This document shows, in pieces, positions 57,341 to 64,000 of a stretch of DNA of 64,000 nucleotides. Position numbers and translations under genes: made by a program. The DNA lies in assembly GCF_003574735.1 (NCBI RefSeq), contig NZ_QORW01000002.1:62001-126000 (forward strand), given 5' to 3'. Source of the stretch: Dongia deserti (GTDB taxonomy: Bacteria > Pseudomonadota > Alphaproteobacteria > Dongiales > Dongiaceae). The notes under the pieces were generated by a model. That model was not told the origin of the DNA. It worked only from the letters and a program-made list of their open reading frames with translations, and did no database searches. The stretch's first letter is position 1, and every line of letters begins with the position of its first letter.

Positions 57341-58381
57341 TTAGCTTGGCATCTCGATCTGGACCTTGACCGAGCCGGTTGGCGGCTTGGTGGCGAATTC
57401 GAAGGCGCGGATGCTGTCCTCGAACCCGAAGGTTCTGGTGATGAGCGGCGTCACGTCGATGTCGCCCGACGCCAGCATGGCGACGCAGCGCGGAAACACA
57501 TGCGCATAGCGGAAGATGTGCTCCACCCGCGCCTCCTTGATCGCCGCGTGCGTGACGTCATAGGAGATCGGCGCCACCGGCATGCCGATGAAGACGACGC
57601 GCCCGCCCGGGCAGATCGCGTCGAACAGGGTCGGCGCGACCTTCTGGTTGCCCGAGCACTCGAACGCCACGTCCACGCCCCAGCCGTCGGTCTCGCGCTT
57701 CACGACATCAACCAGGTTTTGCACGCGGGCATCGACCGTGACCGCCGCGCCTAGCTGCTTGGCGAGTTCGAGCTTCGCCTCGTCCACGTCGCTGACGATC
57801 ACGCGCGCGCAACCGGCGGCGCGGGCGGCGAGCAGCGTCACCAGGCCGATCGGACCGGCGCCGGTCACCACGGCGATATCGCCCGGCTTGATCCCAGCCT
57901 TGGTTGCGCCATGCACGCCTGTCGCCAGCGGCTCCACCATCGCCGCGGCCTTGAGCGAGACATTGTCCGGCAGCTTGAACGTGAAATCCGCTGGATGCAC
58001 TACGGTCGGCCGCAGCACGCCATGCACGGGCGGCGTCGCCCAGAACCGCACGGCGGGATCGAGGTTGTAGATCCCGAGGCGGCTGGCCTTGCTGGTCGGG
58101 TCCGGAACTCCCGGTTCCATGCAAACGCGGTCGCCTTCCTTGAGGTCCGTCACGTCAGTGCCGACCTCCACGATGACACCGGAGGCCTCATGCCCCAGGA
58201 TCATCGGCGCGCGCACCTCGAATGGCCCGATCTTGCCGTGCGTGTAGTAGTGCACGTCGCTGCCGCAGATGCCGACATTGCGCAAAGCAATGCGCACGTC
58301 GCGCCGGCCTAGCTTCTCCTCCACCGGAATATCGCGCAGGGACAGCTTGTCCTTTTGCTCGAGAACAACTGCTTTGACCAT
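57341..58381 (-). CDS. Zinc-dependent polyol dehydrogenase (xylitol/sorbitol dehydrogenase-like)
   Basis: A 346-residue MDR enzyme. Catalytic zinc ligands lie in [13 protein letters not shown] and ILGHEASG, with a Glu in [11 protein letters not shown] near 155; GAGPIGLVT is the coenzyme-binding motif. The usual CxxCxxC structural-zinc lobe is absent (region [19 protein letters not shown]), as in some sorbitol/xylitol dehydrogenases. The frame is open to 58483 but AAGGAG 7 bases upstream of the ATG at 58381 decides the start. It should oxidise a C2 hydroxyl to a ketose. Confidence 0.9.
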   Translation of the reverse strand: MVKAVVLEQKDKLSLRDIPVEEKLGRRDVRIALRNVGICGSDVHYYTHGKIGPFEVRAPMILGHEASGVIVEVGTDVTDLKEGDRVCMEPGVPDPTSKASRLGIYNLDPAVRFWATPPVHGVLRPTVVHPADFTFKLPDNVSLKAAAMVEPLATGVHGATKAGIKPGDIAVVTGAGPIGLVTLLAARAAGCARVIVSDVDEAKLELAKQLGAAVTVDARVQNLVDVVKRETDGWGVDVAFECSGNQKVAPTLFDAICPGGRVVFIGMPVAPISYDVTHAAIKEARVEHIFRYAHVFPRCVAMLASGDIDVTPLITRTFGFEDSIRAFEFATKPPTGSVKVQIEMPS

Positions 58382-58392
58382 GATTCTCTCCT

Positions 58393-58608
58393 TCATCCAC
58401 GCGCGACGATGACAGCCCCGATCAAGAGGGACAGCAAAGTCGCGACATATAACGGAATATGAGCCTCCAGAAACCGCATCCACAACAGATGCAGCGCCAC
58501 AAATATCACCGTGCCGATGAACACCCGGTCGAACGCATTGGTATGGATCGGCAGGAACCCGGTTCGGCCCTTGTTGGCCTTGTCATTTCCGTTTTCGGTT
58601 TCTGCCAT
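58393..58608 (-). CDS. Small two-helix membrane protein of the polyol ABC operon
   Basis: A 71-residue protein with a hydrophilic N-terminus (~1-27) and two helices ([18 protein letters not shown], ~30-47; [17 protein letters not shown], ~53-69). AGGAG lies 7 bases before the ATG, and it sits 4 bp after the permease stop. Not a known ABC subunit. It may be an accessory of the permeases or the ATPase. I do not recognise it by name. Confidence 0.7.
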   Translation of the reverse strand: MAETENGNDKANKGRTGFLPIHTNAFDRVFIGTVIFVALHLLWMRFLEAHIPLYVATLLSLLIGAVIVARG

Positions 58609-58612
58609 TGCC

Positions 58613-59464
58613 CTACTCCTTCACCGCGCCGAAGGTGAGGCCGGCGACGATATGGCGCTGCACGAGGCCCAGGAACAAGAGCGCCGGCAGCAGAGTCAAG
58701 GTGGCGGTCGCCGCCATCTGGCCCCAGTTGGTGCCGGTCACGGTCACGAACTCCGCCAGGCCCGTCGTGATGGTGCGGGCGTGCACGCTGGTGAGCGTCG
58801 CCGCGAACAGATACTCGTTCCACGCAAACACCCAGGTGAGGATGGCGGTGACGGCGAGACCCGGCCGCGCGAGGGGCAGGATGACCTTGGTCAGGATCTG
58901 CCAAGTATTCGCCCCGTCGATCATGGCGGCCTCATCCAGCTCCTTCGGGATGCCGTCGATCACGCTGCGTAGAGTCCAGATCGCGAATGGCAGGTTGAAC
59001 ACGCAGTAGAGCAGGATGAGTCCGGTACGCGTGTCATAGAGCTTCCAGTCGCCGATGGTGAAGGCCTGGGTGAACAGCAGGAACAGCGGCAGCAGGAATA
59101 CCGCCGGCGGCGCCATTCGGTTCGTGATGGTCCAGAAAAAGATGTTCTCCTTTCCCACCAGCTTGTAGCGCGACAGGGCATAAGTCGCGAACAAGGCCAA
59201 GGTGGTCACCAGCAGCGCGTTGCAGCTCGCGACGATGATCGAGTTGATCAGGTATCTCTGGAAGCTCGGGTCGGCGAGCGTGTTGGTGTAGTTCTCAGTG
59301 AAAAAGCTGCGGATGATGAAGTTCGGCCGGCCGAACAGCTCCACGCGGCTCTTGGCCGAGACCACGAACATCCAATAGATCGGAAACAGCGTGACGAAGC
59401 TCGCCACGGTCCAGAAGACCAGGGACAGCCACGTGCCGCGTCGTTGCTTCTTCTTCGTCATCAT
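58613..59464 (-). CDS. ABC transporter permease (MalG type, polyol operon)
   Basis: A 283-residue permease with six helices from ~residue 12 ([20 protein letters not shown]) and the EAA loop [26 protein letters not shown] near 190. The frame is open upstream within the preceding gene; the ATG at 59464 overlaps its stop (ATGATGA; an ATG three bases later is also possible). No ATP-binding gene follows it in the operon. Confidence 0.92.
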   Translation of the reverse strand: MMTKKKQRRGTWLSLVFWTVASFVTLFPIYWMFVVSAKSRVELFGRPNFIIRSFFTENYTNTLADPSFQRYLINSIIVASCNALLVTTLALFATYALSRYKLVGKENIFFWTITNRMAPPAVFLLPLFLLFTQAFTIGDWKLYDTRTGLILLYCVFNLPFAIWTLRSVIDGIPKELDEAAMIDGANTWQILTKVILPLARPGLAVTAILTWVFAWNEYLFAATLTSVHARTITTGLAEFVTVTGTNWGQMAATATLTLLPALLFLGLVQRHIVAGLTFGAVKE

Positions 59465-60342
59465 TCCGCCTTCGGCAGCTCGCGGCGCGTCACCAAGGCC
59501 GCGTAGAGCAGCCAGCACATGACGATGGTGAGATATAGCGTGAGCAAGGACATCGCCGCGCCATATCCGTAATCCGTCTTCGGGAACACCACGCGCCAGA
59601 TATGCAGGCCGACATAGCGCGTCGCGGCGCCGGGGCCGCCGCCGGTCAGCATCCATACCTCGTCTACGGTGCGCAGCGCATCCATCAGGCGGATGAAGAC
59701 CGTAGCCAGGATGGTCGGCTTCAGCATCGGCAGGGTGATGTGCCAAAAGATCTGAAGCTTGTTGGCGCCGTCGATCTGCGCCTGCTCGAACGGCTCCTTG
59801 GGCATGGTGGCAAGACCGGCAAGCAGCGTCAGCGTCACCAAAGGCGTCCAATGCCAGACGTCCATGATGATGGTGGTGACGAACGCCTGGTCGGCATAGG
59901 TGCCGAGGCGGAATTCAATTCCGAACCAGCGTTCGAGGTAATAAGGCAGCGGCCCGAGGCCCGGCACGGTCAGCAACCGCCAAGTGGCGCCGACGGCGAT
60001 TGGCGCCACCATCAGCGGCAAGGTGTGGATGGTGCGGAAGAAACCCTTGAACGGCACGTCCTTCATCAAGAGCTGAGCCAGGAAGTAGCCGAGCACCACT
60101 TCGCTCGCCACCGCGAAGAAACCGAACCCAAGTGTCTTCCACAGCGCGCTCAGGAATTGATCGTCGAATACCAGCCGGCGGTAGTTCTCGACGCCGGTGA
60201 AATGAGGGGTCGGATCGGCAGCGAAGGCGTTCCAATCGGCGAAGCCGACCACCAGCACATAGACGAACGGCACGACGCCGAACACCGTCAAGATCAGCAG
60301 CGTCGGCGCCAGCAGCAGCCAGCCGATGGTGTTGGACCGCAT
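59461..60342 (-). CDS. ABC transporter permease (MalF type, polyol operon)
   Basis: A 293-residue permease with six predicted helices from residue ~5 ([21 protein letters not shown]) and an EAA loop [25 protein letters not shown] near 190. It comes 62 bp after the binding-protein gene, with a hairpin in between, and overlaps the second permease. Confidence 0.93.
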   Translation of the reverse strand: MRSNTIGWLLLAPTLLILTVFGVVPFVYVLVVGFADWNAFAADPTPHFTGVENYRRLVFDDQFLSALWKTLGFGFFAVASEVVLGYFLAQLLMKDVPFKGFFRTIHTLPLMVAPIAVGATWRLLTVPGLGPLPYYLERWFGIEFRLGTYADQAFVTTIIMDVWHWTPLVTLTLLAGLATMPKEPFEQAQIDGANKLQIFWHITLPMLKPTILATVFIRLMDALRTVDEVWMLTGGGPGAATRYVGLHIWRVVFPKTDYGYGAAMSLLTLYLTIVMCWLLYAALVTRRELPKAE

Positions 60343-60368
60343 TCACCCACTCAGACGCGCAAAATGAA

Positions 60369-60393
60369 CCGGGGCGGCAAGGCGCCGCCCCGG
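60369..60393 (-). repeat. Hairpin between binding-protein and permease genes (polyol operon)
   Basis: CCGGGGCGGC, loop AAGGC, GCCGCCCCGG: perfect 10-base arms, 11 bases after the binding-protein stop and 26 bases before the permease start. Fourth example of this layout in the window. Confidence 0.75.
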
Positions 60394-60404
60394 CAGGGAC
60401 AGGA

Positions 60405-61835
60405 CTACTTGCGATAACCCAGCTTCTTGAGTTCGGCCTCGGCCGCCGCCGCCATCTTATCGAGGGCTTCGGACGGGCTGAGCTCTCCGGTGATCGCCTC
60501 ATAGAAGAACGGCGCCGTCGCCTCGCGCACCTGGGCGTGGAACGGATACGGCGGCGCGCCTGCAAACAGCTTGCCGTCGTTCTTCATCAGCGAGAAATAG
60601 CCGTCGGTCTTGGCATCCATATCCTTGACCTTTGGATCGTCGTAGGTCGCCTGGTGCGTGATGCGCGAACCTGCCACCGCCCAATCCGCCTGTACCGACG
60701 GCTGGCCGATATACTGCAGGAACAGCAGAGCCGCCTGCTGATTCTTGGACGAATACGGGATGCCAAAGGCGCCGCCGTCGTAATAGCCGATATAGCCCTT
60801 GCCGGACTCGGCCTCCTGCAGGACGCCCTCCTCCAGCGGTGGTAGCGCCACGCCCACCTTTCCGACCACGTTCGACTTGTCGGCATTGGTCGCGATCCAG
60901 GCGGCGTTCTCGCCATAGACCAGGCCCTGGGCGGCGCGGCCGGCGGCGAAGCTCGCCGCCACCTCGTCCCAGGTGCTGGAGGTGGATTCGGGCGGCGCAA
61001 ACTTCAGAAGGCCGAGCCAGTATTCCAGCGCCGCCTTGGCCTTCGGGCCGTTCATGGAGCCGCCATTGGCGACGGTGGCACCCCAGCCATCCTGGTTGAT
61101 GCCCCAGTTATAGACGCCGAAAGTCGGCCCCCAGCTCTCGAAGAACTCGTACCAGGAGGCTGGATGGCCAGTGTGGGCCTGGACCGTGGAGCCCCAGAGT
61201 TCCTGGTCATTGTCCTTGCCCCACTGGGTGAAGAACTCCGCGATGTCGCGGTACTGGGCGTGGGTCTTGGCTGGCGCCAGGTCGTAGCCGTATTTGGCCT
61301 TGAATGCCTGCTGGTTGGCGGGATCCTCGAACAGATCCTTGCGATAGAGGTAGACCTTGACGAAGGCTTCCATCGGAACGCCGAACACGTCGCCATCGGC
61401 GTTCTTGAAGTAGTTGATGAAGGTCGTGAAGTTGTCGACCTTGAAGTCGGGCGCGGCCAGCTTCGGATCGTCCTTCAACGCCTTGCTGATGTTCACCAGG
61501 AAGTCGCGGGCCAGGTACGAATAGATGATGTCCTGCTCGATATAGACGAAGTCATAGATGCCGGTCTTGGCCTCCATGTCCTTGATCGCCTTGTCGTACA
61601 TCTGGTCCCAGGACGTTGCCTCGAACTCGACGTTGATGCCGGTCGCCTTGGTGAAGGCGGGGCCAAGCACCTCCTTGACGTAGTTCGAGGGCGGCGTGCT
61701 TTCGGAGACGCCACGGATCGTGACGCCTTTGTAGGGCGCGGCCGCGTCCGACCAGAAATCGGCATGGGCAGTGGAGATCGCCGCCAGCATCGAAGCTGCG
61801 GCGATCGCGGCTCTTGTTCCAGCTCTCGAGCGCAT
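60405..61835 (-). CDS. ABC transporter substrate-binding protein (polyol operon)
   Basis: A 476-residue solute-binding protein with a signal peptide (residues 1-25, ending STAHA) and a mature start [13 protein letters not shown] long frame extends upstream to 62489, but the ATG at 61835 with GGGAG 6 bases upstream gives a proper signal peptide. It is larger than typical family-1 binding proteins. Downstream permeases and two dehydrogenases indicate a polyol. Expression is probably controlled by the divergent AraC-type gene. Confidence 0.9.
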   Translation of the reverse strand: MRSRAGTRAAIAAASMLAAISTAHADFWSDAAAPYKGVTIRGVSESTPPSNYVKEVLGPAFTKATGINVEFEATSWDQMYDKAIKDMEAKTGIYDFVYIEQDIIYSYLARDFLVNISKALKDDPKLAAPDFKVDNFTTFINYFKNADGDVFGVPMEAFVKVYLYRKDLFEDPANQQAFKAKYGYDLAPAKTHAQYRDIAEFFTQWGKDNDQELWGSTVQAHTGHPASWYEFFESWGPTFGVYNWGINQDGWGATVANGGSMNGPKAKAALEYWLGLLKFAPPESTSSTWDEVAASFAAGRAAQGLVYGENAAWIATNADKSNVVGKVGVALPPLEEGVLQEAESGKGYIGYYDGGAFGIPYSSKNQQAALLFLQYIGQPSVQADWAVAGSRITHQATYDDPKVKDMDAKTDGYFSLMKNDGKLFAGAPPYPFHAQVREATAPFFYEAITGELSPSEALDKMAAAAEAELKKLGYRK

Positions 61836-62102
61836 CGGATTCTCCCAGATTTGATTGTAGTTTTGATTGTTCGAAGGCGCCGGAACCGGTGGATCTCGAG
61901 ATGATTCTTGTGCTGGCCGGCAACGGCGCGCTTCTCGTGCGGAATTATCTGCCGACTTCCCGTGTGTGCTACACGCTTTTGGCAGCCCGACTGTGCATTT
62001 TTTTCGCTGTTTAAGATTTTGCGGTGCAGCAACTCCGGTCAAGTTGATTGACACAATCCGCCGACTTCCTGAGCATGCTGAAACAAATGGGAGGATGGCT
62101 GG
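61836..62102. promoter_or_regulatory. Divergent promoter region, polyol operon and araC
   Basis: 267 bp, AT-richer than average. TTTGATTGT occurs twice (61850-61858, 61862-61870; 12-bp period) near the binding-protein gene, and a related GTTGATTGAC is at 62043-62052. A TTGACA -35 (62048-62053) is directed toward the araC gene, without a clear -10. Direct repeats are the usual site type for AraC activators, so these are candidates. Confidence 0.4.
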
Positions 62103-63083
62103 ATGAAGCGATCGAGGATCGTGCCGGATTTCGAAGTCATCGTCGGCGGACCGCAGGAGTCCTTCCGCTGGAACGTGCACGGCTACCCCCACGACCTTGC
62201 CAAGTGGCACTACCACCCGGAATACGAGCTGCATCTGATCCAGCACACGTGCGGCAAGATGTTCATCGGCGATTATGTCGGAAGTTTCGCGCCCGGCTCG
62301 CTGGTGCTGACCGGCCCCAATCTGCCCCACAATTGGGTGAGTGACATCTTGCCCGGCGACTATGTGCGCAACCGCGACATGCTGGTTCAGTTCAAGGACA
62401 GCTTTGTGCGCGAAGCCATCGAGATGTGGCCGGAGTTCAAGGAGGTCGAGCCGCTGCTGAATGATGCGCGCTACGGCATTGAGTTCCACGGCGATGCGGC
62501 GATGGTCGGCGCCAACGTGTTACGCCAGATCGGCCAAGTCACGGCGATGCGCCGCCTGTTGCTGCTGTTCGAGTTGCTTTATGAACTGGCGATCTCCACG
62601 GAGCGCAGAGTCCTGTCCAGCCGCGACTACGCGGACGCGCCGGACAGCGCCGCTGCCGACACCATCAAGCAGGTGATCGACTTCCTGATGAAGAACATCG
62701 CGCGGGATGTGCATCTGTCGGACGCTGCGCGCTACTTCGGCATGTCGGAGCCGGTCTTTTCCCGTTTCTTCAAGCGCAACACCGGCCACGGCTTTGTGCA
62801 CTACCTGAACCGGATGCGCGTCAACCGTGCTTGCGACCTGCTGACCGGCACGGATAAGCCGGTGACCGATGTGTGCTTCGAGACCGGCTTCAACAACCTG
62901 TCCAATTTCAACCGGCAATTCCGGAAATTGTGTGGTCTGCCGCCATCGGAGTATCGTCGGCAGGTCAAGCGCAATCTGCGCAAGTCGACAGACCTCTATC
63001 GGTTCGAAGAAGAACCGGTGAATGCGCCCTTGGCTCGCACGCAGACGATCCACGAGCTTCTGGGCGCAAGTGTGCGGAGCTAG
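62103..63083 (+). CDS. AraC-family transcriptional activator (polyol operon)
   Basis: A 326-residue regulator: N-terminal cupin-like sensing domain (~20-110; [15 protein letters not shown]), then two helix-turn-helix motifs (~210-305; [26 protein letters not shown] and [34 protein letters not shown]). GGGAGG lies 8 bases before the ATG. Divergent from the polyol binding-protein gene, so the likely activator. Its stop TAG overlaps the stop of the convergent DUF2269 gene (CTAG). Confidence 0.93.
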   Translation: MKRSRIVPDFEVIVGGPQESFRWNVHGYPHDLAKWHYHPEYELHLIQHTCGKMFIGDYVGSFAPGSLVLTGPNLPHNWVSDILPGDYVRNRDMLVQFKDSFVREAIEMWPEFKEVEPLLNDARYGIEFHGDAAMVGANVLRQIGQVTAMRRLLLLFELLYELAISTERRVLSSRDYADAPDSAAADTIKQVIDFLMKNIARDVHLSDAARYFGMSEPVFSRFFKRNTGHGFVHYLNRMRVNRACDLLTGTDKPVTDVCFETGFNNLSNFNRQFRKLCGLPPSEYRRQVKRNLRKSTDLYRFEEEPVNAPLARTQTIHELLGASVRS

Positions 63084-63565
63084 GTTGTAGCGAAGAGCGT
63101 GATGCTCGGCCGCGCGATCATCAGCCACAGGATTCCGGCGACCGACGCGAAGGCGGGCAATCCGAAGGCGAACCAGGTCCAGAACAGCTTATGATAGGCG
63201 GGTGGCAGCGGTTTATTGTGCGCCGCCGCTGTCTCCGCGAGCGCGCGCATGCGCATCTGCATCCACACGACGGGTAGCCAGAAGGCACCAGTCACGAGAT
63301 AGAGGATGATCGAAAGCACGATCCATCCTTCGGCCAGCGAATAACCGACGTTCCAGACCAAGGCCATGCCCGTTATAGGCTGCAGCACCACCGCCGTGGC
63401 GGTGAACAGGAGATCGGCAATCACGACGATGCGCGCGACACCGGCAATGACCGCGGCTTTGCCCGTGAAATGCGCCATCAGCATAAAGAACGCGATCCCG
63501 GCCCCAGTGCCGAACAGGATTGCCGCGCCGATCACATGGACGTACTTCAGCAGCAGGTAGAGCAT
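63080..63565 (-). CDS. DUF2269-family integral membrane protein
   Basis: A 161-residue protein with four predicted helices (YLLLKYVHVIGAAILFGTGAGIAFFML, AVIAGVARIVVIADLLFTATAVV, IVLSIILYLVTGAFWLPVVWM, FGLPAFASVAGILWLMIA). The N-terminal LKYVHVIGAAILFGTGAGI is typical of DUF2269. Function is unknown. The ATG overlaps the preceding stop by one base (TGATG), so it is coupled to the SDR/DoxX-type gene. Confidence 0.75.
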   Translation of the reverse strand: MLYLLLKYVHVIGAAILFGTGAGIAFFMLMAHFTGKAAVIAGVARIVVIADLLFTATAVVLQPITGMALVWNVGYSLAEGWIVLSIILYLVTGAFWLPVVWMQMRMRALAETAAAHNKPLPPAYHKLFWTWFAFGLPAFASVAGILWLMIARPSITLFATT

Positions 63566-64000
63566 CACCGGTCCCTGAGAATGGCGAGCGCTGTCAGGTT
63601 CAACATCAGGATGGGCCAGATCTTGGCCAGCGGCCCAAGCGGCTCCAGCCAAAGGCGCGGCAGCAGGATCGTGCCCGCGACGACGTAAAACAGTGAAATG
63701 GCCAGCGCGGCGTAGAGCGCCGGCCGTGCGAAACGACGGATCGCGATGCCCACGCCGATCAAGAAGTCGGCAAGCCCGCCCGCGACCACGGACGGCCCGC
63801 TCAACGGCCCTGCTCCGCCCTCCAGCATCAGCGCCACGCCGAGTTCGTAGCTGGGACCCACCGACAGGATTCCGGTGACGATCCAGAAGCCGGCAAAGAT
63901 CACGAAGATGAGCGGCTTCAGGAGGTACATGGGTGCGAACCAGCGTTCCTGTACCGAGACCGGCTCCGCACTTAGTGCCGCGGAGAGGGTACATGGGACG
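63565..64000 (-). CDS. C-terminal part of an SDR-family protein with DoxX-like membrane domain (cut by window edge)
   Basis: The frame is open across the window edge. The visible end begins with ...SVQERWFAPMYLLKPLIFVIFAG, in the style of the junction between an NAD(P)-binding domain and a DoxX-like C-terminus, followed by about four hydrophobic helices ending at TGA. An internal ATG at 63930 exists but has no ribosome site and would skip that junction, so I take this as the end of a larger gene. Catalytic residues are outside the window. Confidence 0.6.
   Translation of the reverse strand, partial: VPCTLSAALSAEPVSVQERWFAPMYLLKPLIFVIFAGFWIVTGILSVGPSYELGVALMLEGGAGPLSGPSVVAGGLADFLIGVGIAIRRFARPALYAALAISLFYVVAGTILLPRLWLEPLGPLAKIWPILMLNLTALAILRDR

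Noticed and set aside
60405-62489. A 694-codon reading of the polyol binding protein
   Set aside because: The extra N-terminal region covers the divergent promoter and part of the araC gene; the ATG at 61835 has a ribosome site and a signal peptide.
63565-63930. A complete 121-residue DoxX-like gene starting at the ATG at 63930
   Set aside because: No ribosome site, and the same frame continues upstream with ERWFAP, a typical internal junction of SDR/DoxX-like proteins.

Overview
The window is GC-rich chromosomal DNA with tight, ATGA-overlapping operons. Its gene content is typical of a free-living, metabolically versatile alphaproteobacterium from soil or rhizosphere: a pcaQ / pcaDCHGB block in the rhizobial order, glutathione-dependent formaldehyde oxidation, several binding-protein-dependent sugar transporters, and a TRAP transporter. 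I cannot name the genus. I see no rRNA, tRNA, insertion sequence, prophage or CRISPR array, so this looks like native catabolic and transport DNA rather than a mobile island.

Layout. 1-4.8 kb (minus): a molybdenum hydroxylase operon (FAD subunit, then a fused [2Fe-2S]/molybdopterin subunit) translationally coupled to a 6-hydroxynicotinate-reductase-like Fe-S protein cut by the window edge, behind a perfect 22-bp palindrome. 4.8-8.3 kb (minus): nicotinamidase, S-formylglutathione hydrolase, glutathione-dependent formaldehyde dehydrogenase and Gfa. 8.5-10.3 kb: a PP2C-like phosphatase and CutC. 10.3-20.6 kb: an amino-sugar / peptidoglycan-recycling island with two divergent operons (BadF-type kinase, GntR, SIS-domain deaminase and NagA to the left; MurQ, ABC binding protein, two permeases, Gfo/Idh dehydrogenase and ATPase to the right). 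20.8-26.7 kb: a Tat-exported dienelactone-hydrolase-like protein and a TetR-controlled RND pump. 26.8-31.5 kb: a PAS/GAF histidine kinase, a lone receiver, and a protein with degenerate GGDEF and EAL domains.

31.7-39.0 kb (minus): a hexose ABC transporter with a D-lyxose/mannose-type isomerase, a PfkB kinase and a LacI regulator. 39.3-41.6 kb: a chemoreceptor and a second lone receiver. 41.6-45.1 kb: another LacI regulator, a GST, a pentapeptide-repeat protein and a DMT transporter. 45.3-54.2 kb: the 4-hydroxybenzoate/protocatechuate region (pobA, a TRAP transporter, pcaQ, pcaDCHGB). 54.2-56.5 kb: LD-carboxypeptidase and a MurC/Mpl-type ligase, a second peptidoglycan-recycling locus. 56.5-63.1 kb: a polyol ABC transporter operon without an ATPase gene, with two dehydrogenases and a divergent AraC activator. 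The right edge holds a DUF2269-type membrane protein and the C-terminus of an SDR/DoxX-like protein.

How it fits together. Most genes serve scavenging: import of amino sugars, hexoses, polyols and aromatic acids, each paired with its own regulator and first catabolic enzymes. Two regulatory patterns stand out. (i) All four transporter operons have a strong inverted repeat directly after the binding-protein gene and before the first membrane-subunit gene. (ii) The TRAP and pca promoters share a bipartite element, RTTATGY-N22-ACATAAC inside TATACATAAC, with identical spacing. This suggests that PcaQ controls aromatic uptake as well as ring cleavage.
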